From the NCBI GenBank assembly GCA_946902875.1, contig OX336340.1, positions 3,369,739 through 3,433,738 on the forward strand: a stretch of 64,000 nt of DNA, given 5' to 3'. Below the pieces are notes generated by a model, which was not told where the DNA came from, did no database searches, and saw nothing but the letters and a program-made list of their open reading frames with translations. This document shows, one piece after another, positions 51,236-61,800 of this stretch (positions within the stretch are counted from its first letter, which is position 1; the number at the start of each line of letters is the position of its first letter). A program made the translations under genes and the position numbers. This DNA is from Nematopogon swammerdamellus (Eukaryota > Arthropoda > Insecta > Lepidoptera > Adelidae).

Positions 51236-52280
51236 CGCCGACGGAATGTAATTTTTCACGAACGCCTTATCTGCTCGCACATATTTATTCTTCGTGAAGG
51301 GAATTCCTTCCCTTCACCCTTTCCATGAATTTTAGTATCGAAACGCTTAAATACATATAATCACACATAAATAACTGCTACTACCGCCCTTGATACCCAA
51401 ATAATATCGGTACAGCAATAAATTCAGTATCGGGGTACACGTAGTACCCAAATACATAATTGGACTTTCGTCTTTACGCTTATTTAACCGGTACCGTTAT
51501 TCAAGCGGTTTTCAGTCCCCGATGCCTTGGCCGCATCCAATTTCCCTACACCTGCGCAGTGATTATCCCTTCGGGGCCCAGTTTGTTGTTCTGACAGCCG
51601 GATGATTGGAGGAAATTGCATTACGTCAGGTGTTTTGTGTTCATATGTGCGCACTTTGGACGTGAATTTGATGAAACTTCTTTGCGCGCGGGTAAGGGGG
51701 TGCGACTAAAAAAAAATAAAAACTTTTTTTGTACTTTGCGACTCTTAGTACTCAGCAACCAGACTACGTACAACAATTCTAAATATGCGGATGAAAGATC
51801 CATCTGACGACTTCAAATACGTAATACATTTTTATTTTGTCATTCCATCCCTTCTGGCAAGTCAGCCCTTCAAGTTGGCATGTTTTGAAAAATGCGAAAA
51901 CATGCAAACTTCAAACACCTCTCGCGCTTTAGTCGTTAACGCTGCATAATCGAAACAAACTCTAACGATCAAAGGTTTTAACTTTACTCGATACTTCAAA
52001 CAAAACCTTGTATGAAGCCTAGGTGGGGCAATATGGGCTATATATACCAAAGTTGAAATTTTTTCTTACGAAAAAATTGTTTCAAACTGCGCAAACATCA
52101 AATTCACGAACAAAGTTTGACGGCTGCATGTGTACATGCATTTTTTTTTCTACTAGTGGAGTTTTAAAGTAATATTTGTTTTATTATGTCTCTTTTTAGC
52201 GTTGGCCGGCCACGCTCGTAGGAACTTTTACATAATGTGATAGACGATCATACATAATATATCATAGACTTTGTTAGTTA
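51236..52280. other. Unrecognised stretch
   Basis: About 1 kb with no recognised repeat or gene. Confidence 0.4.
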
Positions 52281-52601
52281 TTAGGGTTCCGTATTCGTCT
52301 TACGGGACCCTATTACTAAGCCTACGCTGTCTGTCTGTCTGTCCGTCTGTCCGAGGGCTGTATCTCTTGAACCGTAATAAGTAGCCCGTTGAAATTTTCA
52401 CAGAATATGTGTTATTATGGCCGATGTAACAACAAATAATAAAAATAAGAAAAAGTAAAAAAATCACGGGTCCCCATACAAGAAACTAAAAAGTGTATGC
52501 GCGCCATCTACCGAAAACAGTATGAAGCAGCGCTGACAATGACATGGCGATACGGAACCCTCGGTGCGCGAGTTCGACTCGCACTTGGCCGGTTTTTTTT
52601 A
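52281..52601 (+). mobile_element. Rep-N, uninterrupted copy
   Basis: 'ttagggttccgtattcgtct' to 'ttcgactcgcacttggccgg' plus T-run; a good reference for the short form. Confidence 0.9.
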
Positions 52602-52799
52602 AGAGCTGGCACACGTAACTATATCCATGTCCGTCGGAAGATAAGGGGAATCATCCACAGCTAATAACGTAATTCCTCTTAAAACCACGGTCAGTGAGAC
52701 CATCGAATATAATAGTCAACATGCCAGTTACATTTTTATCAGTTTTGTTATCTCAATATTTTAAACTGATTTCTTAAGGGGAATGCTTTTGAAAGCTAT

Positions 52800-53453
52800 G
52801 GGGGATTTACACGGGTCGATTTTCGCAGTGCGGCTGGTCGCTTCAGAAATCGCCTCACAAAGCCGCATCGCAACCCCATTTACACAGGTGATTGAAATCG
52901 CAAGCGACTAGGTCATTATCTTCGAAAATATTGAGCAGAACAGGTGTTTTACGTGCCGGTATCGAAATAATTTGTAAATTAATTATTAAAGATTTTTTTT
53001 ATGTAATCCGGTAGGGTGTCTGAGTCGGAGGGGCCAAAGCGCATGCTCCGACCAGCCAATATCACCTCCGAGAAGGTCGGTACCAAACCGGAGACTTCCC
53101 TGGATTGCTGGCTATACTGGACTAGAGGAGAACACAACCGAGGCTGCTATGCGGCCATCTTACATCCAGTCGGCTACAATGTGAGCCTTCCACCTAGTAA
53201 GGGGCAAGGGAAGATTTGCTTGAAGAACAAAGAAAGACGAAGAAAAACAAGAAGCTGCGACTGACCGTTTACACGGTCGATTTTAGTCACCAGCCGCATG
53301 CGGCCGGTCGCCGCGCGGCCAAAAGTCGGATGCTAGTCTACTTTGGGGCTTGCGACTTTAGTCACCTGCGGCCTAGTCGAATTGCCATTTAGATGTTCGA
53401 TTTTCACCGTGCGGCGGTAATCGTGCGGCTTTAGTCACCCGTGTAAACCCCGC
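52800..53453. mobile_element. TIR element 'GGGGATTTACACGGGT', split by SINE-2
   Basis: Left end 'ggggatttacacgggtcgat', right end 'cacccgtgtaaaccccgc' are inverted. Internal 'gtcgattttagtcaccagcc' modules repeat. A SINE-2 is nested at 52992-53216. One end recurs at 40188-40266. No transposase. Confidence 0.75.
52992..53216 (-). mobile_element. SINE-2 nested, head-truncated
   Basis: Minus strand from 'cttcccttgccccttactag' to 'accggattacat' plus A-run. 'aagattt' flanks both sides (about 52989-52995 and 53213-53219), a probable target duplication. Confidence 0.85.
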
Positions 53454-53519
53454 ATAAATTATCTACATATTTATTAAGTGTATGAGAAATATTTAAATGT
53501 CATAAGAAATGATGATGAT

Positions 53520-53768
53520 GAAAGGGATATGATTCCCTTCTTATATTACTAGGTGGTAGGGTGTAACCCGCCCGGGTTGGTACCACCGCACTGAATGAAA
53601 GGTCGGTTGAAACGGCTATGTAAATAGTTTGTGTTTTCCGTCCAGTTCAGTGTAGCCGGCACGACCGAAGCGAAGCACTGACATGGCACCTAGCTCTCCC
53701 GGTGTTATGTGCTGACATCACGGATGTTGTAGGTGATGTAGCCAACCGTGTCAGTTTCCATAAAAAAA
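53520..53768 (+). mobile_element. SINE-3 copy, head-truncated
   Basis: 'agggatatgattcccttctt', 'atattactaggtggtagg', complete body, tail and A-run. Confidence 0.87.
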
Positions 53769-54399
53769 ATGCACCGTCAGCGCTTTCCCAACATATGGCG
53801 TTGTGTAAGGTGGATAACTTGCTGGCTTTCGTTAGATGGGCGGACAAAGTGTTTGTTTAGGTATAAGGATCCTCTTAAATGGAGGCCATGAACGTGTACT
53901 GACGTACGTGGTGTTCCTCCCGGAACTATAACTGCTTTGTCAGGTTACCCTTAGAACATAGATCAGTGTTGCAAGTCGCTTTTAAATGGCGTCCCCCTTT
54001 ACCCCTAGAATAAATCCCCCTCACACGCGCTCTCGACTCTCACGGACTTGTTTTCGTCGACGACGGTAAGTAAATAAATAATTCGCGAGGGCATTCGCAG
54101 TTCGAGAGCATAGCAAGTTCAGGACCGGCTGAAGGTCGGCCAAAATCTGTGGCGGACAAATTGGGGGATCAAATCCTCTCTCCTCTCCTCAAACGGCGAA
54201 ATACTCCTGCAAAGTAGGACGATGTTAGTCACACACAACGCGGGCGATTTTAAAAGGTGCTTTTAATTTATTTACTCCAAGTCTGTAAAGAGAAAACTGT
54301 CTTTAAAATTTATAGTCCCACTCCCCAATCACTATTAATTCCATATTTCAATTACAGTTTCATTTACAGTCCAACGAATGGAAAATATCAACTATTTTC
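53769..54399. other. Unrecognised stretch
   Basis: Has 'gacgacggtaagtaaataaa' at 54058-54077, a good 5' splice-site match, but no exon could be supported. Confidence 0.35.
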
Positions 54400-54497
54400 T
54401 TCATAGCCATTTCGACTGACCACAGTGGTGGTGTCTATCCGGGCGGGGTTTGCCCTACCGCCTAATAAGGTAGGTAAGGGAGGGAGGCAGTTTTACA
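54400..54497 (-). mobile_element. Old SINE-1/3 body fragment
   Basis: 'catagccatttcgactgacc' and 'cgggcggggtttgccctacc' are diverged body sequence. Confidence 0.6.
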
Positions 54498-54504
54498 CAT
54501 AAAC

Positions 54505-54970
54505 GGCGGGTGGCCGAGTGGTTTGGACATTGGCTTCTCATGCGAGAGATCCGAAGTTCGAATCCGGTCGACACGCCGCCGACCAATGAGGTTTTTTTTC
54601 TGACGAAAAAAATTACGTGCATACCCAACGACATTCTACTTTTTAATTCGTTTTGCTTTTTAATTCTACTTTTTAATTCGTTGTGCATACCTACACCTGC
54701 TGCTTTACCGTTTGGAACCGGTGTAAAACTGTAAGTCCCTTCCCTTGTCCCTTACGTAAGTAGGCACAAATTGTAGCCGACTGTGTTGATACCACCGTAC
54801 TAGATGTAAGATGACCGCATAGCAGCCTCGGTTGTGTTCTCCTCTAATCCGGTATAGCCAGCAAACCAGTGAAGTCTCCGGTATGGCACCTACCTTCTGG
54901 CTTCTGGTGATATTGGCTGATAGGAGCATGTGTTTTGGCCCCTCCGACCACACCGGATTACATAAAAAAA
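54505..54970 (+). mobile_element. SINE-2 copy with internal duplication
   Basis: Head 'tggccgagtggtttggacat' and 'gaagttcgaatccgg'; the linker carries a duplication of 'ctactttttaattcgtt' (54645-54682); then body and 'caccggattacat' plus A-run. Confidence 0.9.
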
Positions 54971-55400
54971 CATCCAAACTCCGGATCCGCCACTGTCTAA
55001 AGGAGCGTTCGAAAGCGCGAATCTTTTATAAAGACGTACAAGTTAGAATCTTGTACGGACGTTCAGATAGAATCCTTTATAGAGGTGTCGGCGTAAAGTG
55101 CTCTTCGCGTCGTGAATAGCTAAGAGAAAATTGCGAACCCGCTCATTAGGTATTAAACACCTTTTTCGGCGCCGGGTGAGGGTAGGAGGAAAACTGTTAT
55201 CTCCGCGCTAGTCTTGCGTGATTGTGTTATTCCAATGTGTAGTTTGCTCAAGTTGTTACACGGAACTACATACTGAGTCCGTCGGAAATATGTGCGGACC
55301 TGACCAAATTAACATTTTGAGATTATTATTTTTTATTTATTTTTTATTGATACGCGAGATACTTGGCGCCGTCAGCATGGATTGTTGATTATTATAGTTA
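54971..55400. other. Unrecognised stretch
   Basis: No repeat or gene recognised. Confidence 0.4.
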
Positions 55401-55808
55401 TAGGTTTCCGTATCCCGTACGGAAGCTTATTACTAAGCCTCCGCTGTCTGTCTGTCCGTCCGTCCGTCCGTCTGTCCGAGGGCTGTATCTCTTGAACCGT
55501 AATAGGTAGCCCGTTGAAATTTTCACAAAAAATGTGTTATTATGGCCGATATAACAATAAATAATAAAAATAAGAATAACAACAAATAATTAAAATAAGA
55601 AAAAGTAAAAAATTCACGGGGCTTCCCATAGAAGAAACCAAAAAGTGTATGCGCGCGCGCCATCTACCGAATAGATTATGAAGCATGACATTAACTAATA
55701 TGAAGCATTTCATAACACGCCATCTAGATGGCGTGAGTAACGCTGGCCGTGACATGGCGATACGGGACCCTCGGTGCGCGAGTTTGACTCGCACTTGGCC
55801 GGTTTTTT
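55401..55808 (+). mobile_element. Rep-N, long form
   Basis: 'aggtttccgtatcccgtacg' to 'gactcgcacttggccggt', with 'cacgccatctagatggcgtg' palindromic block. Confidence 0.9.
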
Positions 55809-55809
55809 T

Positions 55810-55999
55810 ATTATGATTTTTTAGCATATCCGCCAAAATGATGCCCATTCTGTGAACATTTCAACCGGCTACATGCCGGCTACCTATTACGATTCAAACA
55901 AAAGATGACATGAGGACGGTGGACGGACAGACGGACGGACGGACAGACGGCGTAGGCTTAGTAATAGGCTTCCGTACCCGCACGGTACGGAACCCTAAA
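55810..55999 (-). mobile_element. Rep-N, partial, tail-to-tail
   Basis: 'cattctgtgaacatttcaac', (ACGG)n, 'cacggtacggaaccctaaaa'; opposite orientation to the previous copy. Confidence 0.8.
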
Positions 56000-56197
56000 A
56001 TGGTATATGTTTTCATATCCAAAGAGGGTAAGCAACATGCTGGTGAAAAGCCCATTACGGTACATACGACTTTATCCAATAATATGTAAGTACGTACTAG
56101 ATAGTGCTAGTGCGTCCGTGTCAGCCTTCTAGACCGGATGTTTCATGTGTTACCTTCACCATAGTACAAGGAGACGAGTAGGTTACCTGCAGCCTGT

Positions 56198-56537
56198 TTT
56201 TAGGGTTCCGTATCCGGTACCGGACCCTATTACTAAGCCTACGCAGTCTGTCTGTCTGTCCGTCCGTCCGTTCTGTCCGAAGGCTGTATCTCTTGAACCG
56301 TAATAATTTTCACAGAATATGTGTTTTTAAGGCCAATATAACAGCAAATAATAAAAATAAGAAAAAGTAAAAAATGCACGCGCGCCATCTACCGAATAGA
56401 GTATGAAGCATTTTAGCTAATGACATTTAACTAATATGAAGCATTTCATAACACGCCATAGATGGCGTGAGTGGCGCTAACCATGACATGGCGATACGGA
56501 ACCCTCGGTGCGCGAGTTCGATTCGTCCGGTTTTTAT
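56198..56537 (+). mobile_element. Rep-N, long form
   Basis: 'tagggttccgtatccggtac' to 'gcgcgagttcgattcgtccg'. Confidence 0.88.
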
Positions 56538-56544
56538 TAAAATA

Positions 56545-56680
56545 ATTACCTGCGCTACGCCGAGCCACCAGGGCTGTCGCAACTCACAACACTAACACAA
56601 TTGACACAATAATTGACAGGCCCATCATGGTGGAAATGCAATTGCAGAGAGAAAGAGAGAGAGAGAGAGAGAGAGGATCT
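56545..56680. repeat. GA-microsatellite repeat, leader
   Basis: 'ccaccagggctgtcgcaact', 'cccatcatggtggaaatgca', (GA)n. The trailer 'cttgtatgaagacggttaac' is at ~57320, separated by the Helitron-like pair. Confidence 0.75.
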
Positions 56681-56702
56681 TTTAAAATAATTACTATTTA
56701 TA

Positions 56703-56962
56703 TCCTTACCTATAATAAAATCCAACGTCTGCTTTCTGTCTGAGCGTCTGAGTGTCTGTGTGTCTGAGTGTATGTCTGTCTGTCCGCTTATAACTCGAGA
56801 ACCACTGAACCGATTTTAATAAAACAAAATTTAATAAAAAACATTCTACGGATAGCTTGATTCTTCCCATCAACTATAGGCTACTTACTATCACGCTAAA
56901 TGGCTTATGAGGTTAGCAGTGAAGCGAAACATGAGAGCGGGCGGAGCCGCGGGCACAGCTAG
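56703..56962 (+). mobile_element. Helitron-like element, tandem copy 1
   Basis: A|TCCTTACCTATAATAAAATC... to '...gagccgcgggcacagCTAG|T'. Contains 'ctcgagaaccactgaaccga'. Non-coding. Confidence 0.68.
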
Positions 56963-56968
56963 TCCTTA

Positions 56969-57185
56969 TCCTTACCTATAATAAAATCCAACGTCTGCTT
57001 TCTGTCTGAGTGTCTGTCTGTCCGCTTATAACTCGAGAACCACTGAACCGATTTTAATAAAAAAAAATCTACGGATAGCTTGATTCTTCCCATCAACTAT
57101 AAGCTACTTACTATCACGCTAAATGGCTTATGAGGTTAGCAGTGAAGCGGAATATGAGAGCGGGCGGAGCCGCGGGCACAGCTTG
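56969..57185 (+). mobile_element. Helitron-like element, tandem copy 2
   Basis: Same start TCCTTACC... and end '...gcgggcacagCTTG|T', closely similar to copy 1 apart from short deletions, only 6 bp away. Confidence 0.68.
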
Positions 57186-57636
57186 TAATAAATATATAAA
57201 TGAAATATAAGCGCGGGGCGGCCATCACTGACTACAAGCGAGGCAAGTGAGAATGTAAGTAGTGGTTGTGTACGGACAGCGTGCGCTGGCGCGCGCTTGC
57301 GCGAGTGCGAAATCGGCACGCTTGTATGAAGACGGTTAACTAGTCTGTTTAAACTACGCCTTTACTGTGTTATCTTACGTTATAAAGGATGTGACCCATT
57401 CTGCGGTCCACGGTTTGCTAGATATTGGAGGTCGCTTCCCTTCGCCGACATTAATCCCTCCATCCCACGTTCCTGTAACTGCTTATCAAGAACGTTATAA
57501 GGCTGCGTGTGTACGTTCGAAACCCTGAAGTGTGTGGGACATCTATGGGACATCTAGATCGCTCTTATGGAGCTTACTCACCGGGAGCATCCGGGAGCAT
57601 TCGCCCCGCGAACAAAATTTCGCGCTGCGAAATAGT
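57186..57636. other. Unrecognised stretch
   Basis: GC-rich patch at 57280-57310; trailer of the GA repeat at 57311-57360. Confidence 0.4.
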
Positions 57637-57747
57637 CTTCATATTCGGACCCCTGAGTTGAAGGGGGTACGAAAGCACAAAGGCACAACTATAAATTTTT
57701 AGGTGTGATTTTGTACCGCCTTCAAACTCAAGGGTCCGAATATGAAT
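57637..57747. repeat. Foldback element
   Basis: 'ttcatattcggacccctgag' pairs with 'ctcaagggtccgaatatgaa'; arms ~45 bp, spacer ~25 bp. Confidence 0.8.
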
Positions 57748-57782
57748 CAAAATATTATTTAACACTTTCAGTTCTAGTTTTT

Positions 57783-58143
57783 TTTAAGTCGGTGCAATGT
57801 TTTTTTAAAATAGGTAGTTTTTTATTTCACTTTTTTTATTTATATTACATAACAAGTTCTGCGTAGAATTGGGCGTTAAACCGAACCGACGACGTGTTTT
57901 TCCAGTGATTGGTTAAAAGTCCATATCTTGAAAACTACTGAACCGATTTTGATGAAACTTTTTCGGAGAAATGCGTGGACAAACTTACATACATAAAACA
58001 TTCAAACATATATTTATGATATTTGGCGCACCTGTTTAGAAGCCCACATAGACTAACATATACGAATATTATGCAATTTCAGCGATATTACATACACTCG
58101 TGTCGAATTGATAACCTCCTTTTTTGAAGAAGTCGGTTAAAAA
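57783..58143 (-). mobile_element. 'ACCGACTTC' lepidopteran repeat
   Basis: Minus strand begins 'taaccgacttcttcaaaaaa' and 'ggaggttatcaattcgacac', with 'ttcagtagttttcaagatat'. Ends carry inverted 'aagtcggt'. A widespread non-coding repeat; class not assigned. Confidence 0.65.
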
Positions 58144-58185
58144 ATTAAACATTAACTGAAACAAACACCACTCTATTGCAGAGGC

Positions 58186-58518
58186 AATTTTTTTTATGGA
58201 AACTGACACGGTTGGCTAATCACCTACAACATCCGTGATGTCAGTCCATAACACCGGGTGAACTTGGTGCCACGTCAGTGCTTCCCTTCGGTCGTGCCGA
58301 CTACACCGAACTGGACGGAAAACACAAACTATTTACATAGCCGTTTAGACCAACCTTTCATTCAGTGCGGTGGTGGTACCAACCCGGGCGGGTTAAACCC
58401 TACCACCTGGCACCTAGTAATATAAGAAGGGGTCATATCCCTTAGTCGACTTTTACGACATGCACGGGAAGAGTTGGAGTGGGGCTATTCTTTTAAAGTA
58501 CCGACTCCACACGGTACA
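58186..58518 (-). mobile_element. SINE-3 full-length copy
   Basis: Head 'cgtgtggagtcggtacttta', 'gtcgtaaaagtcgactaagg', body and tail with A-run. Confidence 0.88.
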
Positions 58519-58721
58519 GGATGTACATATTTGAAATGCAGCAAATGTCACCATTTGACAAGCCAATTTCGCCGAGCTGTCCGCGTTACTCGCCGCCCCG
58601 CCCTTCACCGCCCTTCACCGCCCAGTGCCGACTCCTCGTTGCTGCTGAAATGAAATATTCATGGCAGCGGGATCATATTAAATTGTGTAGTTTTCAGACC
58701 GCCCTGTTACTCGTATTACGG

Positions 58722-59047
58722 TTTTTTTAGCCCATAACACCGGATGAACTAGGTGCCATGTCAGTGATTACCTTCATTTCATGTCGCCTACATTGAACTG
58801 GACGGAAAACACGAACTATTTACATAGCCGTTTCGACCGACGACGTTTCATTCAGTGCGATGATACCAACCCGGGCGGGATAAACCCTACCACCTAGTAA
58901 GTAAGAAGGGAAGGGACCTACAGTTTTACGTGGAATCCGAACCACGGTCAGCCTCCAACGGTCGAGCGGTCACCCATCCAAGTACTGACCGCGCTCAGGG
59001 TTGCTTAACCAGTCAACCGACCGCACCACTGAGCTACCGACGCTGAC
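58722..59047 (-). mobile_element. SINE-1 copy, tail-truncated
   Basis: Head 'tcggtagctcagtggtgcgg', 5S-like 'agtacttggatgggtgaccg', B box 'gtggttcggattcc', body; ends at 'gttatgggct' plus A-run, so the last ~60 bp are missing. Confidence 0.87.
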
Positions 59048-59477
59048 CAAAGTGCGGTGGTACCGCACCTCTTTTGCTGGTAATCACAATAATAATTTCA
59101 TAACACATGAAATAAAAAATTTGCAAATATCTCGGAAATCTCAAACCAATTTCACATATCTGAACATAAGAGTAACTCAGTTAAAAACGGTAATTCACGT
59201 AAACCGTTACGAAAAAACTCACTTTTACGTGTAACCAGAGCAAACAAAGCGAATAATTAATTTAATAAACAGGACATTCGCCGAAAATAAAAATGGAACG
59301 GAGAGAATCCGACCGCAGCGGAGCGGGCGTCCGTGGCTGCCTTCGCACGCTATATTCCGTTATTATTATGATTCCGTTGTTATTATTACTATTCCTACGA
59401 TTATCCGTTATTCCGATATCCTATTATTACGAAAGCCAATTTTTGGAGCATTGTATTGTGTGCGGAATCGTAACTGT
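59048..59477. other. Unrecognised stretch
   Basis: No repeat or gene recognised. Confidence 0.4.
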
Positions 59478-60097
59478 GTTTTTGACGTGATGATGTCACG
59501 TCTTATAAATTGATGAACACCGGCTGCACGCACGAAGAAGTGTAACGTTCCATCTAAACCTGTGTGTGCAAGCGAGAGCGCGATAGAGACCTGTGTGTGC
59601 AAGCGAGAGCGCGATAGAGAGGCATATACAATAGTAGAAAATACAAAATATATTTCTCCGTCTTTTGCGAGCCTCGAGGCTCGAACCCGCGGTCCCTGCC
59701 ACCATCACTGACCAGACGTGTTATCCACGCAGGCTATCGACCGTGTACTTATCGCTGCAAATTTTCTCAACAGTATGTATGTGAATTTCATGGAGCGACA
59801 TCTAGCGTCCACATCTGGCGTCAATATTAAATTAAATACTTCAGCCAGCGGTATACTTGATTTAACAGTTAGGTAATTGTTGCAACGTTGAACATGTAGA
59901 TGGCGTTATGTAGGTTTTTTATATATAAATTAAACAAAAATTAATAGTCCTTATTTTCTCATATTTTTTATTAGTTATTATCACATCTTTATCATGTACT
60001 TAAATTAATTTTACATGGTAAATATCCGCCGGAACTGATTTACTTTATGACATCATCACGTAAAACTATCGTCCGTAAACCAACTTTACAGACAACC
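59478..60097. mobile_element. MITE-E copy, expanded
   Basis: 'ttgacgtgatgatgtcacgt' at the left and 'gacatcatcacgtaaaacta' at the right. Inner part has a 31-bp tandem duplication with 'gtgtgtgcaagcgagagcgc' (59560-59621). A tRNA-like sequence (59667-59741) lies within. Confidence 0.72.
59667..59741 (-). pseudogene. tRNA-Arg-like sequence
   Basis: Minus strand: A-box-like 'tagcctgcgtggataa' and B box 'gggttcgagcc' at normal spacing; 'tggataacacgtctgg' resembles tRNA-Arg D-arm/anticodon region. The acceptor stem does not pair convincingly, so it is a tRNA pseudogene or SINE head, not a functional tRNA. Confidence 0.45.
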
Positions 60098-60098
60098 A

Positions 60099-60338
60099 TT
60101 TTTTTTTTATGTAAACTGACACGGTTGGCTACATCACCTACAACATCAGTGCTTCCCTTCATTTCATGTCGGCTACACTGAACTGGACGGAAAACACGAA
60201 CTATTTACATAGCCGTTTCGACCGACGTTTCATTCAGTGCGGTGGTACCAACCCGGGCGGGATAAACCCTACCACCTAATAAGGTATGAAGGGAAGGGAC
60301 CTACAGTTTTACGTGGAATCCGAACCACGGTCAGCCTC
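60099..60338 (-). mobile_element. SINE-1 copy cut by a foldback element
   Basis: Body and tail with A-run; internal deletion near 'caacatcagtgcttcccttc'; stops at 'cagcctccg' in the B-box region where the next element begins. Confidence 0.85.
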
Positions 60339-60340
60339 CG

Positions 60341-60766
60341 AATGTACATCGGGCTTTAGAAAGAAACAATCCGGTTGTAGAGCGTCGTCCCTGTCGCACG
60401 GAGGCGTGCGAGCTCGCGCGACAGGGACGACGCTCTACAACCGGCGGTGCGCCACCTGAAAGACTTCCTGGCTCCTTCCTGGCTCCTTTAGCTCCTTTCG
60501 GCAGAAGGAAAGTGTGGTATGAGTGATGTTTTGGTGGTTTAAAAAAAATAACCAGGGTTAATATAAAGAAGATGCGTCGCTAGAGACGCTTCTTCTCTAT
60601 ATTAACCCTAACCTAATGTTGAGGCGGTGCATGTCGTTTTTGTTACGTTTTGTTTCGAGCCGAGTGTTCACGAAAGGTGCCAAAGGAGCCAGGAAGGAGC
60701 CAGGAAGTCTTTCAGGTGTCGAACGCCTACAACCGGATTGTCTCTTTCTAAGGCCGGATGTACATT
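60341..60766. mobile_element. Multi-hairpin foldback element
   Basis: Terminal inverted repeats ~40 bp ('aatgtacatcgggctttaga' vs 'tctaaggccggatgtacatt'). Three inner inverted pairs: 'gtagagcgtcgtccctgtcg', 'gacttcctggctccttcctg' and 'gggttaatataaagaag'. Non-coding. Confidence 0.85.
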
Positions 60767-61090
60767 ACTTACTGCCAGTTGTTGTACCTAGAAACGCGCG
60801 CATCCTCCCTTGATGTCTGCGAAAAAGCAATGCGGCGGAAAATCAATTCGACATCATTTTCCGCACGAGGTAATATTTATTTGAAACATCTAAAATGTCA
60901 TCAGGCCATTTCACAACACGCCACGTTTCACAATACTCTGTTACAGCGAAAGGAAAGAGCTGAAACGTTTAGAAGGATTTTCGACTCACCTAAGAGATGA
61001 AAAATCATGTATAATGAATCTCTCACCACCTCTCACAGTCTGGATGTATACCAATCGGTTCTTCAGATCCTTCCTTCATGTAGCCACCGA
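60767..61090. other. Unrecognised stretch
   Basis: An 80-codon frame (60758-61000) has no known domain. Confidence 0.35.
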
Positions 61091-61091
61091 T

Positions 61092-61205
61092 ACCGGGATC
61101 AGTGGGTAAAAACATTAATTAGTTTTTCAATGGAAACGGATCCCGGTATCAGTGGATACAAATTGGCGTGATCAGTTTCCAATTCAATCTGATCCCGGGA
61201 TCCGT
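61092..61205 (+). repeat. Imperfect repeats of 'gatcccggtatcagtgga'
   Basis: Three variants at ~61094, ~61138 and ~61190. Confidence 0.65.
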
Positions 61206-61385
61206 GGAGACAACCCCCACAGAACCGGTAAACTCTGGAACGCTCTCCCTGCCCACATATTTCCCCCGAAGTATAGTCTCGGGTCCTTCGAGAGAGGCGT
61301 GATTGGGCACCTGTCAGGCCGGCATGCCCCGCAACCCCCGCATGCGACCGAATGTCCATGGGCGTTGTTAGACACCTTATGGGTG
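61206..61385 (+). pseudogene. LINE ORF2 C-terminus
   Basis: Encodes HRTGKLWNALPAHIFPPKYS, LGSFERGVIGHLSGR and 'TECPWALLDT' (frameshifted end). Same lineage as 30030. It is split by the insertion 61386-61587 and resumes to ~61640. Confidence 0.8.
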
Positions 61386-61587
61386 TTCATTTTTATTTAA
61401 GTTTTAATAAGCGTTTCTTGACGTCTGGTACAACGGATACCAGACGTCGGCTCCAGGAAATGCCGCAGGTCCTGAAGAAACCCGCGACGTAGCGGGCGAA
61501 ACGTCGACTTATGTAAGTCTTTTACACCTACTGTTAATCCGAAAGCTTAAAAATGAATATAAATTTATAACAGAGTAAACTTAAAAA
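61386..61587 (+). mobile_element. 202-bp insertion with 11-bp target duplication
   Basis: Flanked by CCTTATGGGTG at 61375-61385 and 61588-61598. Ends in 'aaacttaaaaa'. Contains a perfect hairpin 'gacgtctggta'/'taccagacgtc' and 'ctgaagaaacccgcgacgta' followed by 'gcgggcgaaacgtc'. No frame; family not assigned. Confidence 0.85.
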
Positions 61588-61667
61588 CCTTATGGGTGGC
61601 TCGGCGCCACACGATAGAGATTATTAGTGTAGATTTATTACAGAGTGATGGTTGCAGTATCCTTCTA

Positions 61668-61800
61668 ATATTATAAACGCGAAAGTTTGTGAGGATGTAT
61701 GTATGGATGTATCTTTGTTCCTCTTTCACGCAAAAACTACTGAACGGATTTTGATGAGACTTTACAGTATTATCACTTATACATCAGAATAGCACATAGG
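61668..61800 (+). mobile_element. 'TATAAACGCGAAAGT' repeat fragment
   Basis: 'attataaacgcgaaagtttg', (ATGT)n, 'aaaaactactgaacggattt', a common lepidopteran repeat start; class not assigned. Confidence 0.5.
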
